Part shown: positions 8,932 through 20,102 of the stretch, in pieces
Layout of the letters: each line of letters begins with the position of its first letter
Numbering within the stretch: the stretch's first letter is position 1
DNA from: WHSW01 sp963821345
Lineage (GTDB): Bacteria > Actinomycetota > Thermoleophilia > Solirubrobacterales > 70-9
Assembly (NCBI GenBank): GCA_963821345.1
Contig: CAWGDM010000001.1
Location: 310,001 to 374,000, forward strand
Length of the DNA: 64,000 bases
Reading direction: 5' to 3'
Notes under the pieces: model-generated
What the model saw: only the letters and a program-made list of their open reading frames with translations
Told to the model about the DNA's origin: nothing
Databases searched by the model: none
Program-made: the position numbers and the translations under genes

Positions 8932-10570
8932 CTAGATCTCCTCGGGCACCATCTGGATCGCGCCCGACGGGCACTCCTTGACGCAGAGGCCGCAGCCCTT
9001 GCAGTAATCGAGGTCGATCTCGTAGAGCGACCCGGGGTCGCCGAGCTTGATCACGGCGTTGTCGGGGCAGACGCCGAAGCAGTTGTCGCAGGAAAAGCAG
9101 TTGCCGCAGGACATGCAGCGGCGCGCCTCGTACAGGGCCGTCGACGCGTCGAATCCCTGCACGACCTCGTCGAAGCTGCTCTGGCGCCGCACAGCCTCGA
9201 GCCGCGGGCGGTGGGCGCGCGGCGCGTCGGCGTAGTACCAGGTGTTGAGGGTCTCGAATTCGGCGATCGACGGCTCGGGCCGGGGCGCGATCCGCGCGCC
9301 GCGCAGCCAGGCGTCGATGTTGCGCGCGGCGCGTTTGCCGTGCCCGACCCCGACCGTGACCGAGCGCTCGTCGGGAACCATGTCACCGCCGGCGAAGACC
9401 CCGGGGCAGCCGGTCATCATGTCCGGGCCGACCGCGACGACGCCGTCGCTGACCTCGAGCCCGGGGACGCCCTCGAGCAGCGAGAGATCGGTGTCCTGGC
9501 CGAGCGCGAGCACGAGCGAGTCGGCCTCGAGCTCGTCGATCTCGCCGGTCGGCTGCGGGAAGCCGTCGTCGTCGAGCTCCATCCGCTCGAGCGTGAGCTT
9601 GCCCTCGTCGACCTGCTTGATCGTGGTCAGCCAGCGGATCAGCACCCCCTCCTCCTCGGCCTCGGCCACCTCGGACTCGTGCGCCGGCATCCGGTCGCGG
9701 TTGCGGCGGTAGACGACGACCGCCTCGGAGGCGCCGAGGCGCTTGGCGGTGCGCGCCGCGTCCATCGCCGTGTTGCCGCCGCCGTAGACCGCGACCCGTC
9801 GGCCCAGCAGCGGCTGCTCGCCCTGCTCGAGGTCGTGGAGCATCGAGACGGCGTCGAGCACGTGCGCCGCCGAGCCGGCCGGGATGTAGGCGCGCTTGCC
9901 GACCTGGGCGCCGACGGCGAGGAAGGCGGCGTCGAACCCGCCCTCCGCGATCGCCGCGTTGAGGTCGGTGACCTTGGAGTCGAGCTGCAGCTCGACCCCG
10001 AGATCGAGGATGCGGGCGACCTCGGCGTCGAGCACGTCGCGGGCGAGCCGGTACTTCGGAATGCCGAAGCGCATCATCCCGCCGGCCATCGGCCCGGCCT
10101 CGCGGATCGTCACCGCGTGGCCCCGGCGGACAAGGTGGTAGGCAGCGGAGAGCCCGGACGGCCCGGCGCCGACCACGAGCACCCGCTTGCCGGTCGGCTC
10201 GGCGTCGACCGTGCACCGTCCAGCCCTCGCGGATCGCCTCGTCGCCCAGGAAGCGTTCGACCGAGTTGATCCCGACCGCTTCGTCGAGCTGGCCGCGGTT
10301 GCAGGAGGTCTCGCACGGGTGGTAACAGACCCGGCCCATGATCGCCGGGAACGGGTTCTCCTCCATGATCTTGCGCCAGGCGCTCTCGTAGCCCTCGCCC
10401 CCCTCCTCGGCCTCGTAGAGCCAGGCCTGGATGTTCTCGCCGGCGGGGCAGGCGTGGTTGCAGGGCGGCATCCGGTCGACGTAGACGGCGCGCTCGGTCC
10501 GCCAGGCGCCGGTCTTGTTGGCGCGGCTGGAGCCGACGTCGAGGGTGATCGCGAAGGGCTTCTCCATCAT
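8932..10570 (-). CDS. GltD-like NAD(P)-dependent oxidoreductase with C-terminal 2x[4Fe-4S] ferredoxin domain (one frameshift)
   Basis: Domains in order: an N-terminal Fe-S helical domain (CNHACPAGENIQAWL, CYHPCETSCNR); an FAD-binding domain (VLVVGAGPSGLSAAYHL); an NAD(P) domain (VAVYGGGNTAMDAARTAKR); a closing FAD motif (GCPGVFAGGDM); and a ferredoxin tail with two CxxCxxCxxxC clusters (CMSCGNCFSCDNCFGVCP and CKGCGLCVKECP). It would shuttle electrons between NAD(P)H and ferredoxin and so serve the adjacent pyruvate:ferredoxin oxidoreductase. One frameshift lies near 10205, between EAIREGWTV and the FAD domain, where ACGGT is repeated. The start ATG at 10570 overlaps the expected porB stop (ATGA). 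The apparent in-frame continuity with porB is judged an artefact. Confidence 0.88.
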
Positions 10571-11590
10571 GCCCCCGGCAGCTCGGCGCCCTCGTCGGGC
10601 TCCGGCAAGCAGCCCGTAGCGCTCGATGTTGCGGTCGGCGCGCGCCTGGAGGCGCTCGATCACGTCGGTGCGCGGCGGGTCGCCGAACAGGTGGGCGTAT
10701 CGGCGCTGCAGCTTCAGGTACTCCTCGACCGGAACCTGGTGGCGGATCTTCGAAACCGCCGTGACCTCCCCGGCCTCGGCCTCGAAGACGGGGAAGATTC
10801 CGGTTTCCTTGGCCAGCCTCGCGATCCGCACCGTGTCGGAACTGTCGGCGCCCCAGCCGAGCGGGCAGGGCACGAAGACGTGCAGGTAGCGAGCGCCGCG
10901 GAACTGCATCGCCCGCTCGACCTTGTACTCGAGGTCGCGCAACTCGGCAACGGTCGCGGTGGCGACGTAGGGAATCTCGTGCGCCATCGCGATCCGCGGG
11001 GCGCTCTTGCCTTGCCCGAAGACATTGCCCGGCTCCTCGCCGACCGGCTTCGTGTTCGCGGTCCGAGCGGCGGGCGGGGTCGCGCCGGAGCGCTGGACAC
11101 CGGTGTTCATATAGCCCTCGTTGTCGTAACAGACGAAGAGCACGTCGTCGTTACGCTCGAACATCCCCGAGAGGCACGCAAAGCCGATATCGAGGGTGCC
11201 GCCGTCGCCGGCCTGGCCAACCACGCGCACGTCCTCCCGCCCCTTGGCGCGCAGCGCGGCCGCGATGCCCGACGCGACCGCCGGCGCGTTGCCGAACAGC
11301 GAGTGAACCCACGGCAGCTGCCACGAGGACTCCGGGTACGGCGTCGAGAACACCTCCAGACAACCGGTCGCGTTCGCGGCGACCATCTTGCCGCCGGTGG
11401 CCCGCATCGCCGCGTCGAGCACGTAGCGGGCGCCGAGCGCCTCGCCGCAGCCCTGACAGGCGCGGTGCCCGGAGGTCAGCGTGTTCGAGCGCTCCATCCG
11501 CGCCTGGACCGACCGCTGGTCGGGGTCGAGCAAGCGGTTGCCGGCGACGAAGGTGCCCGCCTGGTAGAGCTTGACCTCCTGGTAGGGCAT
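10567..11590 (-). CDS. porB: pyruvate:ferredoxin oxidoreductase beta subunit (ThDP-binding), frameshift near C-terminus
   Basis: The thiamine-diphosphate-binding subunit of a 2-oxoacid:ferredoxin oxidoreductase. It shows the cysteine motif HRACQGCGEALGARYVLDAA for the proximal [4Fe-4S] cluster, the ThDP motif GQAGDGGTLDIGF followed by NDDVLFVCYDNEGYMNTGVQ, and PVEEYLKLQRRYAHLF near the end. ATG at 11590 overlaps the last base of the porA stop (TGATG), so translation is coupled. As sequenced, the frame runs into the next gene. Removing one base near 10612 gives the ending EPDEGAELPGA and a TGA that overlaps the next ATG. Pyruvate is the likeliest substrate. Confidence 0.88.
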
Positions 11591-12848
11591 CAGTGCGACC
11601 CCGAGGCGACGGTGCCGATATCGCGCAGGATGCTCTCGGCGTGCGGGCCGGGCTTGCCGTGGCGTGAACGCTCGAGCTCGCGCTCGACCAGCTCGGTGTC
11701 GAGGCCGAGGAAGTACAGCGGGCCGGCCTCGATCCGGCCGGCGAGGATCTCGTCGAACAGCGCCCGCAGGCCCTTGCGCGTGATCGGCCGGCCGCCGAGC
11801 CCGGCGACGACGTCGTGGACCTCGACCGGCAGGCCGGAGAGTGCGAGGCGCGTGTTCTGGCCGACGATCCCGCCGGCGCCGACGGCGAAGGCCTTCTCGA
11901 TCACGACCGTCCGCTTCGCCGTCGGCGAGCGTCGCGCGGACCTCGTCCGCCGGCCAGGGGCGAAAGCACTTGATCGCCAGGGCGCCGATCGCGATGCCCT
12001 CCTCGCGCATCGAGTCGATCACCTCCTCGATCGTCCCCAGGACCGAGCCCAGAGCGACGACCACGGTCTCGGCGTCCTCGCAGCGGTACTCGCGCACCAG
12101 CCCGCCGGACTGGCGGCCGAATCGCTGCTCGAAGTCCGCGGCGATGCCGGGGATCTCGTCGAGCGCCTCGACCTGCTTGGCGTGCATCAGGTACTTGACC
12201 TCGGAGAACGCCTCCGGTCCGACCATCGCCCCGATCGTCACCGGGTCGTCGGGGTCGAGGACCTGGCGCGGCACGAACGGCGGCAGGTAGGCGTCGACGT
12301 CGGCCTGGTCGGGGATCTCGACCCGCTCGACCGCGTGGGTGAGGATGAACCCGTCCATGCAGACCATCACCGGCAGCGAGAGCGACTCGGCCAGCCGGTA
12401 GGCCTGGAGGTGGAGGTCGAGGGCCTCCTGGTTGTCCTCCGCGTAGAGCTGGATCCAGCCGGAATCGCGCATCGACATCGCGTCCGAGTGGTCGTTCCAG
12501 ATGTTGATCGGGGCGCCGATCGCCCGGTTGGCGACCGTCATCACGATCGGCAGGCCCATGCCCGAGGCGTTGAACAGCGCCTCGGCCATGTACAGCAGAC
12601 CCTGGCTCGCAGTCGCGGTGTAGGTGCGGGCACCGGCCGCGGAGGCGCCGATGCAGGCCGACATCGCGCCGAACTCCGACTCGACCATCAGGTACTCGCA
12701 CGGCGCCAGCTCACCGGTGCGGACGAGGTCGCTGAGCCCCTCGACGATGTGGGTCTGCGGCGAGATCGGGTAGGCCGAGATCACCTCCGGGCGACACAGG
12801 GCGACGCCCTGCGCGATCGCGGCCGAGCCCTTCGATCTGCTTAAGCAT
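11590..12848 (-). CDS. porA: pyruvate:ferredoxin oxidoreductase alpha subunit (two frameshifts)
   Basis: The alpha subunit carries the pyrimidine-side domain and the CoA-binding region. The starting MLKQIEG plus SAAIAQGVALCRPEVISAYPISPQTHIVEGL is the classic PorA N-terminus; TASQGLLYMAEALFNASGMG and NIWNDHSDAMSMRDSGWIQL follow. Corrections are needed near 12829 (one extra G after ATCGAAGG) and near 11912, after which IEKAFAVGAGGIVGQNTRLAL continues to the stop. With these the length is about 420 residues, normal for PorA. ATG at 12848 lies inside the last codons of porG. The operon order is porG-porA-porB-oxidoreductase. Confidence 0.9.
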
Positions 12849-13415
12849 GGCTCGCCGTTCTGCTGACTTCCTCGAAGGCCGCGCTCGCCGCCGCGGCGTT
12901 GCCGTCGCCAGTCTTGCCGCCGAAGCGGTCGCGGATCGCGTCGCAGACCGAGTTCAGCGAGACGGCCTCGGTGAGCGCGGCGAAACCACCCAGCAGCGCG
13001 GCGTTCGGCAACGGCCGCCCGAGGTGCTTGCGGGCGATCGCGGTCGCGGTGACGGTACGCGCCCGCTCAGGGCGCAGCCCGCCGACGAGCTCGCCAAGGC
13101 CGAGCTCGGCGAAGTCCTTGGAGCTGTTGATCAGCAGGTAGCCGCTCCGGGCCGAGCCCGGCGAAGAGATCGACCTGGTGCAGCAGGGTCGGGTCCTGAA
13201 CGATCACGGCGTCGGGCTCGGCGATCGGCTCGCGCAGGCGGATCGTCCGGTCATCGATGCGGCAGAACGAGGTCGACCGGGGCGCCGGTGCGCTCGGAGC
13301 CGAAGGTCGGGAACGCCTGCGCGTGGCGGCCCTCGTCGAAGGCTGCGACCGAGAGCATCTCCGCCGCGGTGACGACGCCCTGGCCGCCTCGCCCGTGGAT
13401 CCTGACCGCGAACAA
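12841..13415 (-). CDS. porG: pyruvate:ferredoxin oxidoreductase gamma subunit (two frameshifts)
   Basis: The gamma subunit of the 2-oxoacid:ferredoxin oxidoreductase. Read from a TTG at 13415 it begins FAVRIHGRGGQGVVTAAEML, the hallmark of PorG, followed by HAQAFPTFGSERTGAPV. After a correction near 13270 comes RIDDRTIRLREPIAEPDAVIVQDPTLLHQV, and after another near 13150, GYLLINSSKDFAELG. It ends with LPNAALLGGFAALTEAVSL and TAA at 12841-12843, overlapping the porA start. A GGAGAGG ribosome-binding site lies about 10 nt before the TTG. Both breaks are single-base and flanked by intact motifs. No separate PorD ferredoxin is present; the ferredoxin tail of 8932-10570 may fill that role. Confidence 0.85.
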
Positions 13416-13550
13416 CCGTGCTCTGCCTCTCCTCGAAGACTTCCTTGGCAGGCTACTCGCTGCCCGGCTCGCGGTTCTCCGGGTCGACTACCGGGGCCGA
13501 TCGGGGGCGACTGCGGTCCGGCACGGCCGCAGGCGCGTTAGGTTGAGAGG
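13416..13550. promoter_or_regulatory. divergent intergenic region between the por operon and the hydrogenase operon
   Basis: A 135-bp gap separates the two divergent operons and must hold both promoters. I see the por ribosome-binding site (GGAGAGG on the minus strand) and GAGAGG just before the ATG at 13551 on the plus strand. No convincing sigma-70 pair or palindrome was found. Shared placement suggests joint control of pyruvate oxidoreductase and hydrogenase. Confidence 0.5.
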
Positions 13551-15092
13551 ATGGACGCGCACAGGGTGGTGATCGCGGGCGCCGGGGTGGGCGGGCTCGA
13601 GGCACTGCTCGCGCTCGACGAGCTCGGCGCCGGCCTGACCGCGGTCCAGCTGCTGGCACCCGGCGACGAGTACGTGCAGCGCGCCCAGCTGGTCGCGGTG
13701 CCGTTCGGCGGCCCGGAGCCGGTGCGCCTCAGCCTCGCCGAGCTGGTCACCGAGACCGGCGCCGAGCACGTCCGCGACGGGCTCGCCTCGGTCGACGCCG
13801 GCGCGCGCGTCGTGACCACGACGGCCGGGCGCACGATCGCGTTCGACTCGCTGCTGGTCGGGGTCGGCGCGATCGCCGAGCAGGCGGTCGCGGGGGCGCT
13901 CACCTTCCCCGAGCCCGGCGATGGTGGCGACTTCGAGCGCCTCCTCGAGCGCCTCGGCCGTCGCGGGACGCAGCGGATCGCGTTCGCGGTCGCCGCCCGG
14001 GATCGAGTGGTCGCTGCCGGCCTACGAGCTCGCGCTGCTGACCGCGGCTGAGTCCGCCGCGCGGAATATCGAAGGGGTCGAGCTCGTCCTCGTCACCCAC
14101 GAGCCCGAGCCGCTGCATGCCGCCGGCGAGCAGGTCGGCAAGCTGCTGCAGCGGGCGCCTCGCCGAGGCCGGCATCGAGTTGCTGACCGGCGCCCGGGCG
14201 GTGCGCTTCGCGGGCGGCGAGCTCGAGCTCGATGGCGCCGCCGCGATGGCCGCCGACGCGGTCGTCGCCCTGCCGCGACTGCGCGGGCCGGCGATCGACG
14301 GTCTGCCGCAGACCCCGCACGGCTTCCTCCCGGTCGACGTGCAGATGCACGTCGCGCGGGCTCGAGGGCGTCTGGGCGGTCGGGGACGCGACCGACCAGC
14401 CGGTAAAGCAGGGCGGCCTCGCCGCCCAGCAGGCCGAGATCGCGGCCCGCGGGATCGCCGTCCGGGCCGGTGCCCGGACGCCCGTACCGCAGCTTCGACC
14501 CGGTGCTGCGCGCGGCGATCGTCACCGGCGGCCCGGTCGAGTACGTGCGCAGGCCGCTTGACAGCGGCGCCGAGGCCGTCGAGTCCAGCGGCCGGGCGCT
14601 CTGGTGGCCGCCGGCCAAGGTCGCGGGCGAGCGGCTCGCGGCGCGGCTCTCGCTGCCGGCGGTCGCGGCGCGCCAGACCCTGGTCGACGTCGCCGACTCG
14701 ACTTCGGCGGCGATCCCGGAGCGGGCGCCCGAGTCCCCTGCCGACCTGCTTCTGGCCGCCGCGGACGCCGATGCCGAGGCCGGCGACTACGCCGGCGCGC
14801 TCGGCTGGCTCGAGCTGGTCGAACAGCTCGACTTCGTCCTCCCCGCCGACCACCTGGCACGGCGCGCCGAGTGGGAGCGGCTGGCCGGTTCGCCCGCGGA
14901 GGCCTCCGCGGCGGCGATCCGGCTCGACCCCAGCCTCGGGAACGCCGACGCGGCGCTCTCGGACGTCCGCCGGCGGGTCGGCTGGCTGCGCGAGATCGGC
15001 CGCCGCAGCGGCGGCGAGATGGCGGCCCAGCTCGACCGGCTGAGCGACGACCTGGACCACGTGGTGGCGCTCTCGAAGCGAACCGGCGTGCA

Positions 15093-15096
<4 letters not shown>
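13551..15096 (+). CDS. NDH-2/sulfide:quinone reductase-like FAD oxidoreductase with C-terminal helical extension (about four frameshifts)
   Basis: The N-terminal dinucleotide-binding motif VVIAGAGVGGLEALLALDEL and the later VWAVGDATDQPVKQGGLAAQQAE (second FAD contact) identify a pyridine-nucleotide-disulfide or NDH-2 type flavoprotein. Frame corrections are needed near 14000, 14155, 14362 and 14475. Their product is roughly 510 residues. After the flavoprotein core comes an extension of about 120 residues rich in Ala/Glu helices (LLLAAADADAEAGDYAGALGWLELVEQLDF) that resembles a TPR-like repeat. It is the first gene of the hydrogenase operon and overlaps the next by ATGA, so it probably channels electrons to or from the hydrogenase. 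The substrate is unknown. Confidence 0.78.
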
Positions 15097-16207
<1,111 letters not shown>

Positions 16208-16211
<4 letters not shown>

Positions 16212-16673
16212 AGTCGATCGCCGACCTTGTGTCCGAGGTCGAGCTCTTCGACGGCCTCAACCCTGCGCAGATCGAGCTGATCGCGGGTTGTGGGCAAACC
16301 CAGGTGATCGAGGCCGGCTCGTTCGCCTTCCGCGAGGGCGACCAGGCGGACGTCTTCTTCGCGATCCGCAGCGGCCGGGTGGCGCTCGAGATCTCGGCGC
16401 CGGGGCGGGGCCCGTTGGTGGTCGAGACGCTCGACCCCGGCGAGGTGCTCGGCTGGTCGTGGCTGTTCGAGCCACACCGCGTGCGCTTCGACGCCCGCGC
16501 GAGCGAGCGGGTGCACGCGATCGCCTTCGACGGCGCCTGCCTGCGCGAGAAGTGCGAGCGCGACCACGAGCTCGGCTTCGAGCTCGTGCGCCGCTTCGCC
16601 GCGGTGATCACCGAACGGCCTGCAGGCCACCCGGCTGCGGCTGCTCGACGTCTACGGGGCTCCCGGGGCGTGA
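16208..16673 (+). CDS. cyclic-nucleotide-binding-domain protein inside the hydrogenase operon (one frameshift)
   Basis: A small protein of about 154 residues that is essentially one Crp-type cNMP-binding domain: ELFDGLNPAQIELIAG, FREGDQADVFFAIRSGRVAL and VETLDPGEVLGWSWLFEPHRVRFDARA. No helix-turn-helix follows, so it is not a normal Crp regulator. It more likely senses a ligand, or acts as an accessory subunit or chaperone of the hydrogenase. GTG at 16208 overlaps the hydB stop. One extra C near 16622 breaks the last helix; corrected, it ends LRLLDVYGAPGA with TGA at 16671-16673, overlapping the GTG of the next gene. Confidence 0.82.
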
Positions 16674-17498
16674 GCGCCGCGTCCGCCGCCGCGCCCAGTG
16701 CCTTCCGGGTGGTCTCCAACCGCGCCGAGACCGCGGACACCACGACGCTCGTGCTGCGCAGCGTACTCGGGCGAGCCGCTGTCGTTCGCGCCGGGCCAGT
16801 TCACGATGCTCTACGCGTTCGGGGTCGGCGAGGCCCCGATCTCGGTCAGCGGCGATCCGGGCCGTCCCGAGGAGCTGGTGCACACGGTGCGGGCGGTCGG
16901 CGCCGTCACCCGTGCGATCTGCGCGGCCGGCGAGTCCGACAGCCTCGGAGTCCGGGGGCCGTTCGGGACCGCCTGGCCACGGCCCGACCCGGGCGCGGAC
17001 GTGGTCTTCGTCGCCGGCGGGCTCGGGCTCGCCCCGCTGCGCCCGGCGATCTACGCGGCGCTCGCCGAGCGTGACCGCTACGGACGGGTGATCGTCCTCT
17101 ACGGCGGCCGCGAGCCCGAGCAGCTGATCTACCGCGATCAACTCGACGACTGGGGCTCGCGCGACGATCTCGAACTCGGGCTCACGGTCGACACGGCCGG
17201 CCGCGACTGGCGCGGGCGCGTGGGCGTGGTCCCGAAGCTGCTCGCGCTCGCCGACCTCGACCCGGCGCGGACCACCGTGCTCGCCTGCGGCCCCGAGGTG
17301 ATGATGCGGTTCTCGGTCGACGCCGCGGTCGACCTCGGGATCCCGAGCTCGCGGATCTGGGTCTCGCTGGAGCGCAACATGCGCTGCGCGGTCGGCCACT
17401 GCGGCCACTGCCAACTCGGCGGCGAGTTCATCTGCCGCGACGGCCCCGTATTCGACTGGGACCGGGTCGCAGCGCCGCTGGCGGTGAGGGAGCGATGA
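16670..17498 (+). CDS. hydG: group 3b [NiFe] hydrogenase gamma subunit (FAD/NAD(P)-binding, PyrK-like; one frameshift)
   Basis: The ferredoxin-reductase-like subunit that exchanges electrons with NADP(H). The FAD-binding barrel shows SFAPGQFTMLYAFGVGEAPI, the NAD(P) domain VVFVAGGLGLAPLRPAIYA and VLACGPEVMMRFSV, and the C-terminal [2Fe-2S] motif ERNMRCAVGHCGHCQLG followed by FIC. One extra base near 16762 separates TTTLVLRS from YSGEPLSFAPGQ. GTG at 16670 overlaps the previous stop; the ATG of hydD overlaps its end. Corrected length is about 275 residues, normal for HydG/HyhG. Confidence 0.92.
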
Positions 17499-18280
17499 AC
17501 GCGACGCGGCCGAAGCTCGCCGTCTGGAAGTTCGCCTCCTGCGACGGCTGCCAGCTCTCGCTGCTCAACCTCGAGCACGAGCTGCTGGCGCTCGCCGACG
17601 CGATCGAGATCTCCTATTTCCTCGAAGCGACCCGGGCGACGGCCGAGGGGCCGTATGACCTCTCGCTGGTCGAGGGCTCGGTGACCACGCCCGAGGACGC
17701 GGAACGGATCCGCCAGGTTCGGGCCGCCTCCGGAGCCCTGGTCACGATCGGAGCCTGCGCGACCGCGGGCGGGATCCAGGCGCTGCGCAACTTCAGCTCG
17801 ATCGAGGGCTTCGTCGAAGCCGTCTACGCAAGCCCCGAGTACATCTCGACGCTCGAGACCTCGACCCCGATCCGCGACCACGTCGCGGTCGACTTCGAGC
17901 TCCAGGGCTGCCCGATCGACGGGCGCCAGTTGCTCGAGGTGGTGAGCGCCTTCCTCGCCGGCCGCGACCCGCGGGTCTCATCGCAGTCGGTCTGCGTCGA
18001 GTGCAAGCAGCGCGGCAACGTCTGCGTGATGGTCGCCCACGGCACCCCGTGCCTGGGGCCGGTGACGCATGCCGGCTGCGGCGCGATCTGTCCGGCCTAT
18101 GACCGCGGCTGTTACGGGTGCTTCGGGCCGAAGGAGACGCCGAATACGGCCTCGCTGACCGCCTGGTGGGAGCGCCTCGGCGTCCCCGAGACGACGATCG
18201 TCGACGCCTACCGCCAGATCAACAACTCGGCCCCGGAGTTCCTGGCCGGGGCGCTCGAGGTGGAGCGGCGCGGTGGCTGA
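17495..18280 (+). CDS. hydD: group 3b [NiFe] hydrogenase small (delta) subunit
   Basis: The 261-residue small subunit carrying the Fe-S relay next to the NiFe site. CDGCQLSLLNLE near the N-terminus (Cys16 and Cys19) gives the first proximal-cluster ligands; IGACATAGGIQAL and FELQGCPIDGRQLLEV supply the others. The C-terminal part has CVECKQRGNVC, TPCLGPVTHAGCGAICPAYDRGC and YGCFGP for the medial and distal clusters. There is no Tat signal, consistent with a cytoplasmic group 3 enzyme. The frame is intact. It overlaps hydG by 4 bp and hydA by 8 bp. Confidence 0.94.
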   Translation: MNATRPKLAVWKFASCDGCQLSLLNLEHELLALADAIEISYFLEATRATAEGPYDLSLVEGSVTTPEDAERIRQVRAASGALVTIGACATAGGIQALRNFSSIEGFVEAVYASPEYISTLETSTPIRDHVAVDFELQGCPIDGRQLLEVVSAFLAGRDPRVSSQSVCVECKQRGNVCVMVAHGTPCLGPVTHAGCGAICPAYDRGCYGCFGPKETPNTASLTAWWERLGVPETTIVDAYRQINNSAPEFLAGALEVERRGG

Positions 18281-19636
18281 GCCGCCTGGGAGGCCGAGCG
18301 GAGCGAAGCCGACCCGCGGCGCCGTTGAGCCGCCTCGTTCGACGACGATCAAGGTCGGGGCGCTGGCCCGGGTCGAGGGCGAGGGCGCCCTGCACGTGCG
18401 GGTACGGGCCGGCGAGGTCGAGGACGTGCGCCTGGAGATCTTCGAGCCGCCGCGGTTCTTCGAGGCCCTGCTGCGCGGGCGCCGGTACGAGGAGACCCCC
18501 GACATCACCTCGCGGATCTGTGGAATCTGCCCGATCGCCTACCAGATGAGCGCCTGCGCGGCGATCGAGGACGCGCTCGGGATCGAGGTCAGCGAGCCGG
18601 TTCGCCTGCTGCGGCGGCTGATCTACTGCGGCGAGTGGCTCGAGAGCCACGCGCTGCACGTGTTCATGCTCCACGCTCCCGACTTCCTCGGCTACCCGGG
18701 GGCGATCGAGATGGCCAACGACGGCCACGCCGAGCTGGTCGAGAGCGGGCTCACGATCAAGCAGGCGGGTAACGCCCTGATCGCCGCAATCGGGGGCCGC
18801 TCGGTGCATCCGGTCAACCCGAGGGTCGGCGGCTTTCACCGGGCGCCCACCGCCGCCGAGCTCGTCCCGGCCGCTGAGCGGCTCGAGCTTGCACGCGAGC
18901 ACCTGCTCGCGGCCGTCGCCTGGGCCGGGGGCCTCGATTATCCGGAGCGCGAGCTTGGCGCGGAGCTCGCCGCGCTGCGCTCGGACATCAACGGCGGCGA
19001 GTACCCGTTGGAGAACGGCCGGCTCGTGTCGACCGAGGGTCTCGACCTCGCCCCGGCCGAGTTCCCCGAGCACGTGGTCGAGGACCAGGTGCCCCACTCG
19101 ACCGCCCTGCACGCGCGGATCGTCGGCCGCGGCAACTACATGCTCGGCCCGCTCGCCCGCCACGCGCTCAACCGAGACCGGCTCTCGCCGGTCGCGCTGA
19201 CGGCGGCCGAGGCCGCCGGCCTCGAGCCGGGCTGCCGCAACCCGTTCAAGAGCCTGCTGGTGCGCTGCGTCGAGATGCTCTACGCCGCCGACGAGGCGCT
19301 GCGGCTGATCGCCTCCTACGAGCCGCCCGACCCGCCGGCCGTCACCGCCGACGATGCCGCCGGCGAGGGCTCGGGGTGGACCGAGGCGCCGCGGGGGATG
19401 CTCTGGCACCGCTATCGGCTTGGGGCGGACGGGCGGATCACCGCGGCGACGATCGTGCCGCCGACCTCGCAGAACCTGGCGACGATCGAGGGCGACCTGC
19501 GCGAGTACGTGCAGGGCAACCTCGAGCTGCTCGACGACGAGCTGCAGTGGCGCTGCGAGCAGGCGGTCCGCAACTACGACCCCTGCATCTCGTGCTCGAC
19601 CCACTTCCTGCGACTCGAAGCTCGACCGCAGGATGA
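18273..19636 (+). CDS. hydA: group 3b [NiFe] hydrogenase large (alpha) catalytic subunit
   Basis: The catalytic subunit. The N-terminal nickel motif is RICGICPIAYQMSACAAIEDALG with Cys83 and Cys86. The C-terminal motif is DPCISCSTHF with Cys438, Cys441 and His444. In relatives the maturation protease cuts after that histidine. Between them lie INGGEYPLENGRLVS and HARIVGRGNYMLGPLARHALN. The frame in phase with the catalytic part continues past the motif without a stop and would swallow the protease start. A one-base correction near 19615 ends it at TGA 19634-19636, overlapping the next ATG. The body of the gene is intact. It oxidises H2 with NADP+ or evolves H2 from NADPH. Confidence 0.94.
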
Positions 19637-20102
19637 GCGAGCGCACGCTGGTGATCGGGATCGGCAACGAACTGCGCGGCGACGACGCCGTCGGCCTGCG
19701 GGTCGCGCGGCGGGTGCACGCGCGCGTCGCCCGAGCTCGACGTGGTCGAGCTCGAGCGCGAGCCGAGCGGGCTGATCGAGCGCTGGTCCGGAGCCGCGCG
19801 GGCGCTGGTCATCGACGCCGTCGCAGGGCCACGGTCCCCGGACGGGTGCACCGGCTCGAACCCGTCGCCGGCAACGGGATCCGGTCTGCCAGCCCGGCCT
19901 CGTCGCACGCGCTCGGGCTCGGCGAGGTGATCGAGCTCGCGCGCAGCCTCGGCCGGCTGCCGCGGGAGTCGATCGTGTTCGGGATCGAGGGCACCCGGCT
20001 TCGGCCTCGGGCTCGAGCTCTCGCCGGCGGTCGCGGACCGCGTCGACGAGGTCGCGGACTCCGTGATCGTCGCAGAGGCACGCGCCGAGGGCGACCGCTT
20101 GA
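19633..20102 (+). CDS. hydrogenase maturation protease (about three frameshifts)
   Basis: An endopeptidase of the HycI/HyaD family that trims the large-subunit C-terminus after nickel insertion. It starts MSERTLVIGIGNELRGDDAVGL, with the family's GIGN and DD motif. ELDVVELEREPSGLIERWSGAARALVIDAVAG then carries a candidate metal-binding acid, and the end reads VPGRVHRLEP, SHALGLGEVIELARSLGRLP and LSPAVADRVDEVADSV. Frame corrections are needed near 19735, 19830 and 20000. Corrected length is about 155 residues, normal. The stop is probably TGA 20100-20102, overlapping the TTG of ppdK. Confidence 0.82.

Noticed and set aside
9383..12784. A 1133-codon minus-strand frame joining porA, porB and the oxidoreductase.
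   Set aside because: It changes from real protein to arginine/proline-rich nonsense and back. It is a by-product of frameshifts, and three overlapping genes explain it.
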